Shown one piece after another: positions 17,234-25,797 of a DNA stretch of 36,648 nucleotides. Every line of letters begins with the position of its first letter. Position 1 is the first letter of the stretch. The notes beneath the pieces were generated by a model. That model had not been told where the DNA came from. It saw only the letters and a list, made by a program, of their open reading frames with translations, and did no database searches. The translations under genes were made by a program, and so were the position numbers. Source of the DNA: an uncultured Mucilaginibacter sp. (GTDB lineage: Bacteria; Bacteroidota; Bacteroidia; Sphingobacteriales; Sphingobacteriaceae); the NCBI RefSeq assembly GCF_903913935.1, contig NZ_CAIWNH010000347.1, forward strand, positions 1 through 36,648, in the 5' to 3' direction.

Positions 17234-19917
17234 AATTTGGATCCGGATACCCTGTCAAGACAGTGCTGCAATACCACGGCAAACTCTTTATCATTAGGCG
17301 GCGCGAAAATAGTATTGTGTTCGCCCGGAATGTCATTTACATTCACCCCTTTTAGCGCAAACTCGCGCCATCCCAGGTATTTAAAGTCTGCCATGTAAAA
17401 GGTCTTTTTCCTGGCCCTGAAAAGGTCGACTTTTATATCCAGCGGTTTTTGAAAGTAATTGCGTTTGGCTTTTGCACTGGCTTCGTCAATTTCATTATCG
17501 TAAGCAAAAAAACCTTCCCGTTTTTCTTCTTTTCCGGATAGCTTCCAGAAAACCCGGATGATGCGGCGCCTGATAACCGTTGTTTTATATTCAAAGGTTC
17601 TTTTCGGATCCTGCGCAAATAAAACAAAACTATAAAGGAATTTCATGATAAATAGCCAGACCCGGTTGATCGTTCTTTTTAATGCCGGGTCATAGATGTC
17701 GGTTTGTTTGGCATAAGTATCAAAAACAGCAAGTAACTTCACCTCTTTACCCATTTTTATTAACTGATGGGCCATTTCGTAAGCGATGGTGCCGCCGAGT
17801 GAGTAACCCGCCAGGGCATAAGGCCCGGTTGGGTTTTGGGCTACGATCTCAGCAATATAATTGGCAGCAATTTCTTCCATCACATCAAGCGGTTCATCAA
17901 TGCCGTTAAGCCCTTTGGCCTGTAGCCCGTACACCGGCTGTTCTTCATCCATATTCATGGCGAGGGCATTGAATAATAATACGTTTAAGCCCGCCCCGTG
18001 AACAATATACAATGGCATTTTTGAGCCTTTTGGTTTAATAGGCACCAATGATTCCCATGTAATTGATTTTGCATCAACATTTAGCCTCAACGCTAATTTT
18101 TCGATGGTCGAATGTTCAAAAAGTGTAGCGAGCGGCAGGCGCTTCCCGGTAACCTTTTCAATCCGCGCCATAATCTGTACAGCAACCAGCGAACGTCCGC
18201 CTAAAGCAAAGAAGTTATCAAAAATGCTGATCTTTTCAAGCCCCAACAGTTCCTGCCATATCTCGGCAAGTTGTTTTTCAACGTCAGTGCGCGGGGCAAC
18301 ATATTCGCCAGAGCGGCTTATGGCGTTATAATCAGGTTTTGGCAACGATTTCCGGTCAGTTTTTCCGTTTGGGGTAATTGGGATAGCTTCCAGTAAAACA
18401 AAATCATCCGGAACCATATATTCAGGCAGCACTGCCATTAATGCTTCCTGCCATGGCCGGGTAAGTAAAGCAAGTGTTGCGCCCTCGTTGGCGGCGGCCA
18501 GCACGATGTAGCCCACCAAACGCGGGTCGCCGGGCGTGTCTTCCCGCGCTATTACAACCGCTTCTTTAACATTATCCTGTTTTACCAAAGCGTGCTCAAT
18601 TTCTTCCAGTTCAATACGGTAGCCGCGTACCTTAACCTGGTGGTCTATCCTGCCAAGACATTGTATTTCGCCGCCTGCGTTAATCTTTCCGAGGTCGCCT
18701 GTCCGGTAAAGCATGTTCCCCGGGATCCCTGAGAAAGGGTCATTTATAAATTTTTCAGCTGTCAGGTCGGGCCGGTTGAGATAGCCTTTGGCAACACCCT
18801 CGCCTCCGATAAGTAACTCACCTGTTTCACCATCGGGCAGGTTATTTAGTTTTTCATCTACAATATAAACCTGTGTGTTGGCTATCGGCTTGCCAATTGT
18901 TATATGCTCGTCGTTTTTTATCAGTTTTACTGTACTCCAGACGGTGGTTTCCGTCGGGCCGTACATGTTCCACAACTCGCTGCTGCGTGCTGTAAGCTTA
19001 TTCACCAAATCTTTCGGCAATGCTTCGCCGCCGCATAAAATTTTTATGGGCAGGTGTTTCTCCCAACCGGCTTCCAGCATCATGCGCCAGGTATAGGGGG
19101 TAGCCTGCATAAAGGTTACTTTTTCATCTTTAACCAGGTCCAGCAATAACCTGCCATCTTTTGAAGTTTCGGAATTTGATAAAATCAGCTCCGCTCCGCA
19201 AATCAGCGGCAGGTATAATTCAAGGCCAGCTATATCAAATGAAATAGTGGTAACAGCCAGTATTTTGTCATCGGAGGTCATACCTGGCTCTTTTTGCATG
19301 CTCAGCAAAAAATTAACCAGGTTATAGTGCCTTATTTGTACTCCTTTTGGTTTACCGGTCGATCCGGATGTGTACAATATATAAGCCAGTTTTTCGCTGC
19401 TAAAATATACTTCAGGCTCTTCAGCGCTGTAGTTATTCAATTGATCCAGCGCATCCTCAATTAATATTTCTTTTGTGTTTGAGGCAAAGTGGTTATGGTA
19501 TTTTTTTGACGTCAATAATACTTTTGCCGATGAATCCTCCAGCATAAATTCGATCCTGTCTTTTGGATATTCAGGGTCAAGCGGTACATAGGCAGCGCCA
19601 GATTTAAGTATTGCAAGCAGCGAGATGACCATTTCAGGCGAACGGTCAAGCGCAAGCCCTATTACATCTCCCGTTTTAATTTGATGATCAATTAACAAAC
19701 GGGCAAGTTTGTTGGAACTTTCGTATAGATTTTTATAGGTTAAACTGCGATCATGAAATTTTAAGGCAGTTTTACGGGCATATTGTTTTGCGCATTTATT
19801 CAGAAAATAAGGGAGGCTTTTTTCCCTGGGGTAATCTGTCAGGGTATCGTTTAAACTATTCTTATATTCCATCTGTACCTGGCTGCTCATATTCTCGTGA
19901 TCATTGAATTCTATCAT
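17230..19917 (-). CDS. Nonribosomal peptide synthetase, A-PCP-TE (no condensation domain)
   Basis: A3 YILYTSGSTGKPKG; A5 MYGPTETTVWST; A8 region VRGYRIELEEIE; A10 NGKTDRK; PCP DNFFALGGRSL; TE GYSLGG and GEHN. Confidence 0.95.
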   Translation of the reverse strand: MIEFNDHENMSSQVQMEYKNSLNDTLTDYPREKSLPYFLNKCAKQYARKTALKFHDRSLTYKNLYESSNKLARLLIDHQIKTGDVIGLALDRSPEMVISLLAILKSGAAYVPLDPEYPKDRIEFMLEDSSAKVLLTSKKYHNHFASNTKEILIEDALDQLNNYSAEEPEVYFSSEKLAYILYTSGSTGKPKGVQIRHYNLVNFLLSMQKEPGMTSDDKILAVTTISFDIAGLELYLPLICGAELILSNSETSKDGRLLLDLVKDEKVTFMQATPYTWRMMLEAGWEKHLPIKILCGGEALPKDLVNKLTARSSELWNMYGPTETTVWSTVKLIKNDEHITIGKPIANTQVYIVDEKLNNLPDGETGELLIGGEGVAKGYLNRPDLTAEKFINDPFSGIPGNMLYRTGDLGKINAGGEIQCLGRIDHQVKVRGYRIELEEIEHALVKQDNVKEAVVIAREDTPGDPRLVGYIVLAAANEGATLALLTRPWQEALMAVLPEYMVPDDFVLLEAIPITPNGKTDRKSLPKPDYNAISRSGEYVAPRTDVEKQLAEIWQELLGLEKISIFDNFFALGGRSLVAVQIMARIEKVTGKRLPLATLFEHSTIEKLALRLNVDAKSITWESLVPIKPKGSKMPLYIVHGAGLNVLLFNALAMNMDEEQPVYGLQAKGLNGIDEPLDVMEEIAANYIAEIVAQNPTGPYALAGYSLGGTIAYEMAHQLIKMGKEVKLLAVFDTYAKQTDIYDPALKRTINRVWLFIMKFLYSFVLFAQDPKRTFEYKTTVIRRRIIRVFWKLSGKEEKREGFFAYDNEIDEASAKAKRNYFQKPLDIKVDLFRARKKTFYMADFKYLGWREFALKGVNVNDIPGEHNTIFAPPNDKEFAVVLQHCLDRVSGSKL

Positions 19918-19991
19918 TTACTTAACATTACACCTTTTAGGCTTGCAATCCACTAGCCTTTAGTGTAACGGCTTTATTACATATATACGTA

Positions 19992-21179
19992 TTATTCGGC
20001 ATTATGGATATGGGGTGTATGAATAAATTTTTTATTTGCGCCCTTTAATTTAAACAACAGTAATACCATCGTAAAAAATATTAATGGCAGGCGTAAAACC
20101 GCCCCCAATAGCTTATTATTAACAAAACTTGAAGGCACAGCTATTAAAATGGCTAAATAACAGCAAGCGGTGGCGGCTAACCACAATGGCCATCCCGGGC
20201 CCATACCCGGCGTTAATATCGAAAAAAGCAACATCATCGGCATTAAACCCAACATTAAAACGCGGGGCAAAATAGCGGTTTGATAGATCTCGTTTAAATA
20301 ATCAAAATTACCATGTTTAAAAAGCTCGGTTATACCACTCCAGCCATATACCCTAAACAGGTTAAACTGGGCTGAAAGCCATCTGCGTCTTTGTTTTTTA
20401 AATACCTCGGGGTTGCTTACTTTTTCATCATATATCACCGCTTTATCCGCATAGGCTACGCTAATCCTGTTTCTTGTCAACAGCAGCCCCATTTCTTTGT
20501 CGAAACCACCAACTGCGTCAATCTGCATCATTACATTTTTAAATAGCGGATACTCCAAAGCCATCCCCGAACCAATAATAGCCGCTGAAAGACTAAAAAC
20601 CCTTTGCGATTTACGAAAGATATGGTTGTTAACTTCTTCGCTGATGGCATCCAGTATAGCAATGGGCGTATTTGTGTTTTTTGCGGTGCGATGACCCTGC
20701 ACTACTTTATCGCCTGCCTGTAAATAGTTGTTTATTTGGTATAAAAAATCAGGCGCCGCTATATTGTCAATATCAAATACAACTGCCGCATCAAAATCCT
20801 CTGCTGTGTTTTCAATCCCCTTGTGTAAGGCTTTTGATTTTGTGCTGGTTTCAAAAATAACCTCAACTACCTGTAAAGGCATTTTTTTTAGTGCTTCAAC
20901 AGTTTCGGGCTTTAGTGAATCGGCAATTACGCAGATATGAAATTTATCCTTAGGATAATCGATAGCAAGCGCATTTGCAGCGGAGTTCAAAATGATCTCA
21001 TCTTCTTTATAGGAACATATATAGATGACAAACTTTGCCAGATTACTGCTTGCCGGAGGGTTTTTGCCTGGAAATAGCTTGCCAGCCAACGAGAAAACAA
21101 ATAAGTACACGCTGTAAATGCCCAGGTAAACAAATACCAGACTTGTTAATATTGAAATAATAAACTTAATAATATCCAT
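19992..21179 (-). CDS. Membrane glycosyltransferase family 2 (processive-type features)
   Basis: IYICSYKEDEII, VVFDIDN, KKQRRRW motif, TM segments. Confidence 0.88.
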   Translation of the reverse strand: MDIIKFIISILTSLVFVYLGIYSVYLFVFSLAGKLFPGKNPPASSNLAKFVIYICSYKEDEIILNSAANALAIDYPKDKFHICVIADSLKPETVEALKKMPLQVVEVIFETSTKSKALHKGIENTAEDFDAAVVFDIDNIAAPDFLYQINNYLQAGDKVVQGHRTAKNTNTPIAILDAISEEVNNHIFRKSQRVFSLSAAIIGSGMALEYPLFKNVMMQIDAVGGFDKEMGLLLTRNRISVAYADKAVIYDEKVSNPEVFKKQRRRWLSAQFNLFRVYGWSGITELFKHGNFDYLNEIYQTAILPRVLMLGLMPMMLLFSILTPGMGPGWPLWLAATACCYLAILIAVPSSFVNNKLLGAVLRLPLIFFTMVLLLFKLKGANKKFIHTPHIHNAE

Positions 21180-21237
21180 GTTTTAATGGTTCTTATACGG
21201 TAGTTGTAACAAAAATGGTAGGGGTATTGTTAATTTT

Positions 21238-22464
21238 TTATGCAAAAACAGTGGTTTGGCCCAATTTTTTTTTAAGATTTAACTCCAATAGGGCCTCAAT
21301 TTCCAATATCCGGTGCTCCCAGGTGTTATCGGCGGCTACTGCCAGCCTTTTTTTCTGTAAGGCATTGGTGTCTTTTAATGAGGCATTTAAAGCTTCAGTA
21401 AACTCCGCAGCATTTGCACAATACCAAACGGTATCAGCGGTAAAATCTTTAAGGTCGGGATTAAAATCTGTCGAAACAACAGGCCTGCCTGATCCAAGGT
21501 ATTCAAATAGCTTCAACGGGAAAATATGATTGCTCACCTCATCCTTTTTAAATGGAATGATGGCAACATCAAATCCTTTTAAAACGGCCGGCATCATTTC
21601 GTAAGGTACTGCGCCTTTCAAATACAGGTTTTTACCCTCAAAGTCACTTTCTTTAATATAATAGCTGTCAACAGGGCCAATAAATACAAAGCTCTTATCC
21701 GGGTTCATCACCGTTAGCTCTTTAACCAATTGGTAGTCAATTCGCCGTTCGATATTGCCAAAATAGCCAATGATTGGTTTTGTTATACCGTCTAATATTG
21801 CGGCAGTTTTTAAGCGGGGGTCAAGCGCTTTCTGGCTATGGCTGATATTGGCTGCATTAGGAATGAAATAGGAATTTTTATTAAGTAATCCTTTTTGACG
21901 GCTAAGTTCTTTGCTGGTGGAGATCACCATATCCACATCTTTCACCAAAATATCCTCAGATATAAGGCCATGGCGGGTTTGATAAGGCTCTATCAGTGGG
22001 TCAACACAATGATAAACCGTTAAGTCTGGCTTTAGCAATTTATGAAGCGATGGAAATGCAACATTATAGGAATTGATATAAATATAATTGCTGATGTTGA
22101 GCTTTTTGATCAACTGGTTTAACCTGTTGCCAATAATTTTCTCATTGAGCTTTACCAGCATCCGGTATAGTTTTCCCTCCGGAAGCATATTAATGGAGGG
22201 CACCGGCGGGCTGATAACGATTTTCAGGTTTGGAATCTCCGTATCAATAAGGCTATTGTCTGGTGAAAAAAAGTGCGCTTTTCTTGTTTGAAATCCTTTG
22301 GTTTTTCTGAATTTTATATAATCAAACCAGGTGTAGGGCCGGTCAACGTAATATACTTTATTGTCTTTCGCCAGGTGCTTCGCCATCGTATAATTGGTCG
22401 ACTCCAGGGCGTTGTCGAACTGCATCTGCGAAAAGATAATTATATTTTGATCTTTGAGGCTCAT
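21238..22464 (-). CDS. Glycosyltransferase (GT-B, family 1/4-like)
   Basis: C-terminal PIIGYFGNIERRIDY...FVFIGPVD...EMMPAVLKGFDVAIIPFK...PLKLFEYLGSGRPVVSTD. Confidence 0.87.
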   Translation of the reverse strand: MSLKDQNIIIFSQMQFDNALESTNYTMAKHLAKDNKVYYVDRPYTWFDYIKFRKTKGFQTRKAHFFSPDNSLIDTEIPNLKIVISPPVPSINMLPEGKLYRMLVKLNEKIIGNRLNQLIKKLNISNYIYINSYNVAFPSLHKLLKPDLTVYHCVDPLIEPYQTRHGLISEDILVKDVDMVISTSKELSRQKGLLNKNSYFIPNAANISHSQKALDPRLKTAAILDGITKPIIGYFGNIERRIDYQLVKELTVMNPDKSFVFIGPVDSYYIKESDFEGKNLYLKGAVPYEMMPAVLKGFDVAIIPFKKDEVSNHIFPLKLFEYLGSGRPVVSTDFNPDLKDFTADTVWYCANAAEFTEALNASLKDTNALQKKRLAVAADNTWEHRILEIEALLELNLKKKLGQTTVFA

Positions 22465-22513
22465 GTCAAAAAAATTAGGGGTGCATTTGTTTTATCATAA
22501 AGCTGAGGGCCCT

Positions 22514-23854
22514 TCAATTGATTTTTTGATCCGCACGCGAAAAAAAGCTTATTATTAATAATTTCGTTTCAACTATACCAAGGTAAAAAATATCGCGTAT
22601 TTTAAATTTTAAATTTCTCTTCAATACCCAGTAACCATATATAATACCAGCTAAAAAGGTGAAAATGGATGAAAGAGCCACCCCATACAGGTTATGAAAT
22701 ATGTAGATACCTAAAAAATCGCCGGCTATATTTACTACCAGCATTAATATTACCTTAACCATATTAAGGTGTGGCTTATTAAGTATATCAAGAGATATAC
22801 CAAAAAATCTATCAATGGGCAATAAAATAGCAAAGCACATAAATATCCTGAAAACATTTGCGGCGTCTGATGCAATAAATTTGGGGCCGCCGATTAGTGC
22901 AATTACAATGTCAGCGGTTATGAAAGCCACTATTGACACTGGTATTAACAAAACAGTAAGGATACCGGCATATTTTTTCATGATATAAGTCATTTGCAGG
23001 GGTTCATTTCGTTGTATTGCTGCTGACATTGTCGGCAGGGCAGTGGCTATAAAGCTTCTAAGCGGTATCTCAATCACTTCCATTAACCTTTGCGGAAGAT
23101 AATAAACACCAACAGCCGACGGATCGACAAGCATGAATTTTATGATGTAAGTGTCTGAAGCCCTTAATAAATACGAGCTGATTGAAGTGCCAACACTGTA
23201 TTTTCCAAAATTAAACAGTTCTTTAATGCAAGCCCTGCTCTCATAGGCTATCGAACTGATTTTTGCCCAACCGAGGAAAATACAGATCAGGCTCGTTGTC
23301 ATCGCTGACCAGCAGTAGGCATATAACACCATTTGAAAATTAATTTTATGGGTGATGATAAGGGTAACTATAGAAATGAAAAAGGAGCCCTGCCCGATCA
23401 GTTCCAAAACAAACATGCGGCCGAAACGTTGTTCGGCTTGTAGCACCCATAGGGCTACACTTGATGGCAGGGTACATAAATAGATGATACCAAACATTTT
23501 TATGATTAGTTCAGTAGATGGGGTTCCCTTATAAAGAATGTACGTTATAAAACTAAAAAAAACAAAAAGCGCAGTCAGAAACAAACCTATAACCCAGGTA
23601 GAGCCAACCACGGTGCGAGCCTTTTCTTCAGTCGCCCCTGAATAAAATTTTACAAGTGAGGTTTGCTGGAACCCGCTTCTGAAAAAGTTGGCAAGGGTAA
23701 AAGAGATCAGAAAAAGTATCCAATAACCGAACTCTTCCTTATCTGGAAAATTGCGGGCAAGTAACGAAACGGTAACCATACCTACAATCGGCATTACTGC
23801 GTTACTGGCGAGCGAAAGGGTATGTTTGTTAACTAGTTTTTTTAGAAATTGCAT
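22514..23854 (-). CDS. Oligosaccharide flippase/PST family (Wzx-like)
   Basis: Polytopic membrane protein; LLARNFPDKEEFGYWILF and VGVYYLPQRLMEVIEIPLRSF typical of Wzx/PST. Confidence 0.87.
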   Translation of the reverse strand: MQFLKKLVNKHTLSLASNAVMPIVGMVTVSLLARNFPDKEEFGYWILFLISFTLANFFRSGFQQTSLVKFYSGATEEKARTVVGSTWVIGLFLTALFVFFSFITYILYKGTPSTELIIKMFGIIYLCTLPSSVALWVLQAEQRFGRMFVLELIGQGSFFISIVTLIITHKINFQMVLYAYCWSAMTTSLICIFLGWAKISSIAYESRACIKELFNFGKYSVGTSISSYLLRASDTYIIKFMLVDPSAVGVYYLPQRLMEVIEIPLRSFIATALPTMSAAIQRNEPLQMTYIMKKYAGILTVLLIPVSIVAFITADIVIALIGGPKFIASDAANVFRIFMCFAILLPIDRFFGISLDILNKPHLNMVKVILMLVVNIAGDFLGIYIFHNLYGVALSSIFTFLAGIIYGYWVLKRNLKFKIRDIFYLGIVETKLLIISFFSRADQKIN

Positions 23855-23877
23855 TATGCTTTATACCGGCTTCAGGG

Positions 23878-24072
23878 TTAAAAATTGATAAATAGGGAGT
23901 AGTCCATTAGGTTTTTAAATGGCATTTCAGTGTTTTTTCCTTTTTTAAGAAAATAATGGTCAACAATCGGGTTAACCAATATTTTTGGCAAGGCCTGGCT
24001 CTGGGGTATTATCAGCCAATGTGGTTCTTTATTTATACTCGCTGTTGATTTAATAGTGGATAAAAAAGACAT
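23878..24072 (-). CDS. 64-aa hypothetical protein within the EPS operon
   Basis: Same strand, snug between Wzy-like and Wzx-like genes (16-nt and 23-nt gaps); ATG start; no recognised domain. Confidence 0.4.
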   Translation of the reverse strand: MSFLSTIKSTASINKEPHWLIIPQSQALPKILVNPIVDHYFLKKGKNTEMPFKNLMDYSLFINF

Positions 24073-24088
24073 TTTTAATTTCTGTTTA

Positions 24089-25588
24089 TTAAATCTTACC
24101 GGGTTTAATTTCTGGTTTTAATTTTCTTTCCGCCAGGTCCAATCTCATGGTAATATTCAAAATTGCCATTGCCAAAAAGAATAAAATGTTCGACGGGTAT
24201 TGTACGAGTGCTTGCTGCGGATAGTTACCAACATCGAAGGCAAAAATGAATAAAACCATCCCCAGGCAATACGTTTTTAGTTCGGGGTCCTTTATTAGGT
24301 AGTAGTATTGTATTCCTTTGTACATGATCACAAAGTTGAAAATACAATAAAGCAGCAGGCCTATCCAGCCCAGTTCTACGGCAACCCTCACATAGCCACT
24401 GTCAGGCGGAAATTTTGCAAGATATGAGTTGGGGGCAAAACGTTGGCCCCATACACCTACAGAACCTAAGCCACCACCGAAAGGGTGCGAAAGGATATAT
24501 GGCCTGATAGCCTCCTGGTTTTTCTCGCGTTCTGCAAACGAGGCATCTTTTGATGGTTTAAAAGCGCTTTGAAACCTCGCAAGCGTGGAGTTAGAGGTGG
24601 GTATTTTGATTAACACAAACAGCGCTATGCCCGATATTATTGAAAATATGAATATTTGACGGTTTAATTTTAATATAAACAGCATCAGTATACCTGCAGG
24701 GATAATCACATAGGATGCCCGCGTACCGGAGTATAGCATCACAAATATAAAAAGTGTAGCCATGCAGCCTAAAATTACTTTTTTACTGAATTTAATTGGC
24801 CCGAACATTAATGCTATACATAACAAGGCAGCGGCAACCATATTATAAGCAAAAACAACAGGGTCTGAGAATATTGACCATTTTCTTAAATGCCCGCCAA
24901 TAAACAAAAGTTTAAAACGTTCAGGAAACCGGTACAACCACTCCCGTTCTAAAGGGAGCAAACCGAAAAACTCCTGCTGTATGGCCGAAAATGCCCCAAT
25001 CACATCAAGCGCAAGCCATATCTTTATCAATAGTCTTATAAATTCTTTTGTCCGGATATGATAAAGAAACACGAAGTACATCAACATAATAAATGCTACG
25101 GTACGTACCGTAAAAACCCATTCGAGTATGGTGGGCGATACAGGGTTTATGATCTCCAGCATATTGTAACCAAGCCATATCAATAAAAAATAGGCAATGG
25201 TATTATTAAAATACCCCCACTGCTTATCCTTTTTCATTTTAACAAATATTCCCAGGAGCAGTAAATAGGTCCATAGGTCCATTAACAGGCCTATGGGCGT
25301 TGGTTCCGGTAAAAAGCGTGAAGAGTAATTGATGAAGAACGATAAAATGATCAGGCTTATAATGCCAAACTTAGGGTAAGCTACTGTAGCGTATATAATG
25401 GGCAAGCCAATAAGGGCGCATATAACAACCACACCTATTTGGTATCCTCCCAGCGCGATAATATAAGTTACAAATAGCGAAGCAAGAAGTGCGAAAATAA
25501 TTACAACCGGTGCCTCAAATTTTTTGACGATCAGGTTTTCCCAAAAGGTTCTTTTATGAACATTATTTCTAAATTCGTCATCCAGCAT
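24089..25588 (-). CDS. O-antigen ligase/polymerase family protein (Wzy/WaaL-like)
   Basis: Polytopic; GTRASYVIIPAGILML; periplasmic loop HPFGGGLGSVGVWGQRFAPNS...DSGYVRVAVELGWIGLLLY. Confidence 0.88.
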   Translation of the reverse strand: MLDDEFRNNVHKRTFWENLIVKKFEAPVVIIFALLASLFVTYIIALGGYQIGVVVICALIGLPIIYATVAYPKFGIISLIILSFFINYSSRFLPEPTPIGLLMDLWTYLLLLGIFVKMKKDKQWGYFNNTIAYFLLIWLGYNMLEIINPVSPTILEWVFTVRTVAFIMLMYFVFLYHIRTKEFIRLLIKIWLALDVIGAFSAIQQEFFGLLPLEREWLYRFPERFKLLFIGGHLRKWSIFSDPVVFAYNMVAAALLCIALMFGPIKFSKKVILGCMATLFIFVMLYSGTRASYVIIPAGILMLFILKLNRQIFIFSIISGIALFVLIKIPTSNSTLARFQSAFKPSKDASFAEREKNQEAIRPYILSHPFGGGLGSVGVWGQRFAPNSYLAKFPPDSGYVRVAVELGWIGLLLYCIFNFVIMYKGIQYYYLIKDPELKTYCLGMVLFIFAFDVGNYPQQALVQYPSNILFFLAMAILNITMRLDLAERKLKPEIKPGKI

Positions 25589-25607
25589 CTGTTTGAACGC
25601 TTATTTA

Positions 25608-25742
25608 TTAAAAAAATAATATTTTTATAAACCAAACAAATATTCCTAAAAAAGCAAGTATGATAGCCACCGTAAAAGTCTTTTGCTGAAAAGGTGGCAG
25701 GTCTTTTAATGGGTTAGCTGCTTTTTTATGTTCAATTTTCAT
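25608..25742 (-). CDS. 44-aa single-TM microprotein (MKIEHKKAANPLKDLPPFQQKTFTVAIILAFLGIFVWFIKILFF)
   Basis: Manual reverse-strand translation, ATG at 25742, TAA at 25608-25610; fills the gap between Wzc-like and Wzy-like genes; absent from the ORF track (<60 aa). Confidence 0.6.
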   Translation of the reverse strand: MKIEHKKAANPLKDLPPFQQKTFTVAIILAFLGIFVWFIKILFF

Positions 25743-25797
25743 TTTTTAGGGGATCAGAATAAATGACAAGAGTCATCCGATAATACCGTACACAAAT

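Noticed and set aside
19920-19985. Possible hairpin caccttttaggct...agcctttagtgta upstream of the A-PCP-TE gene
   Set aside because: Pairing is weak and lacks a T tract, so no terminator or attenuator call.
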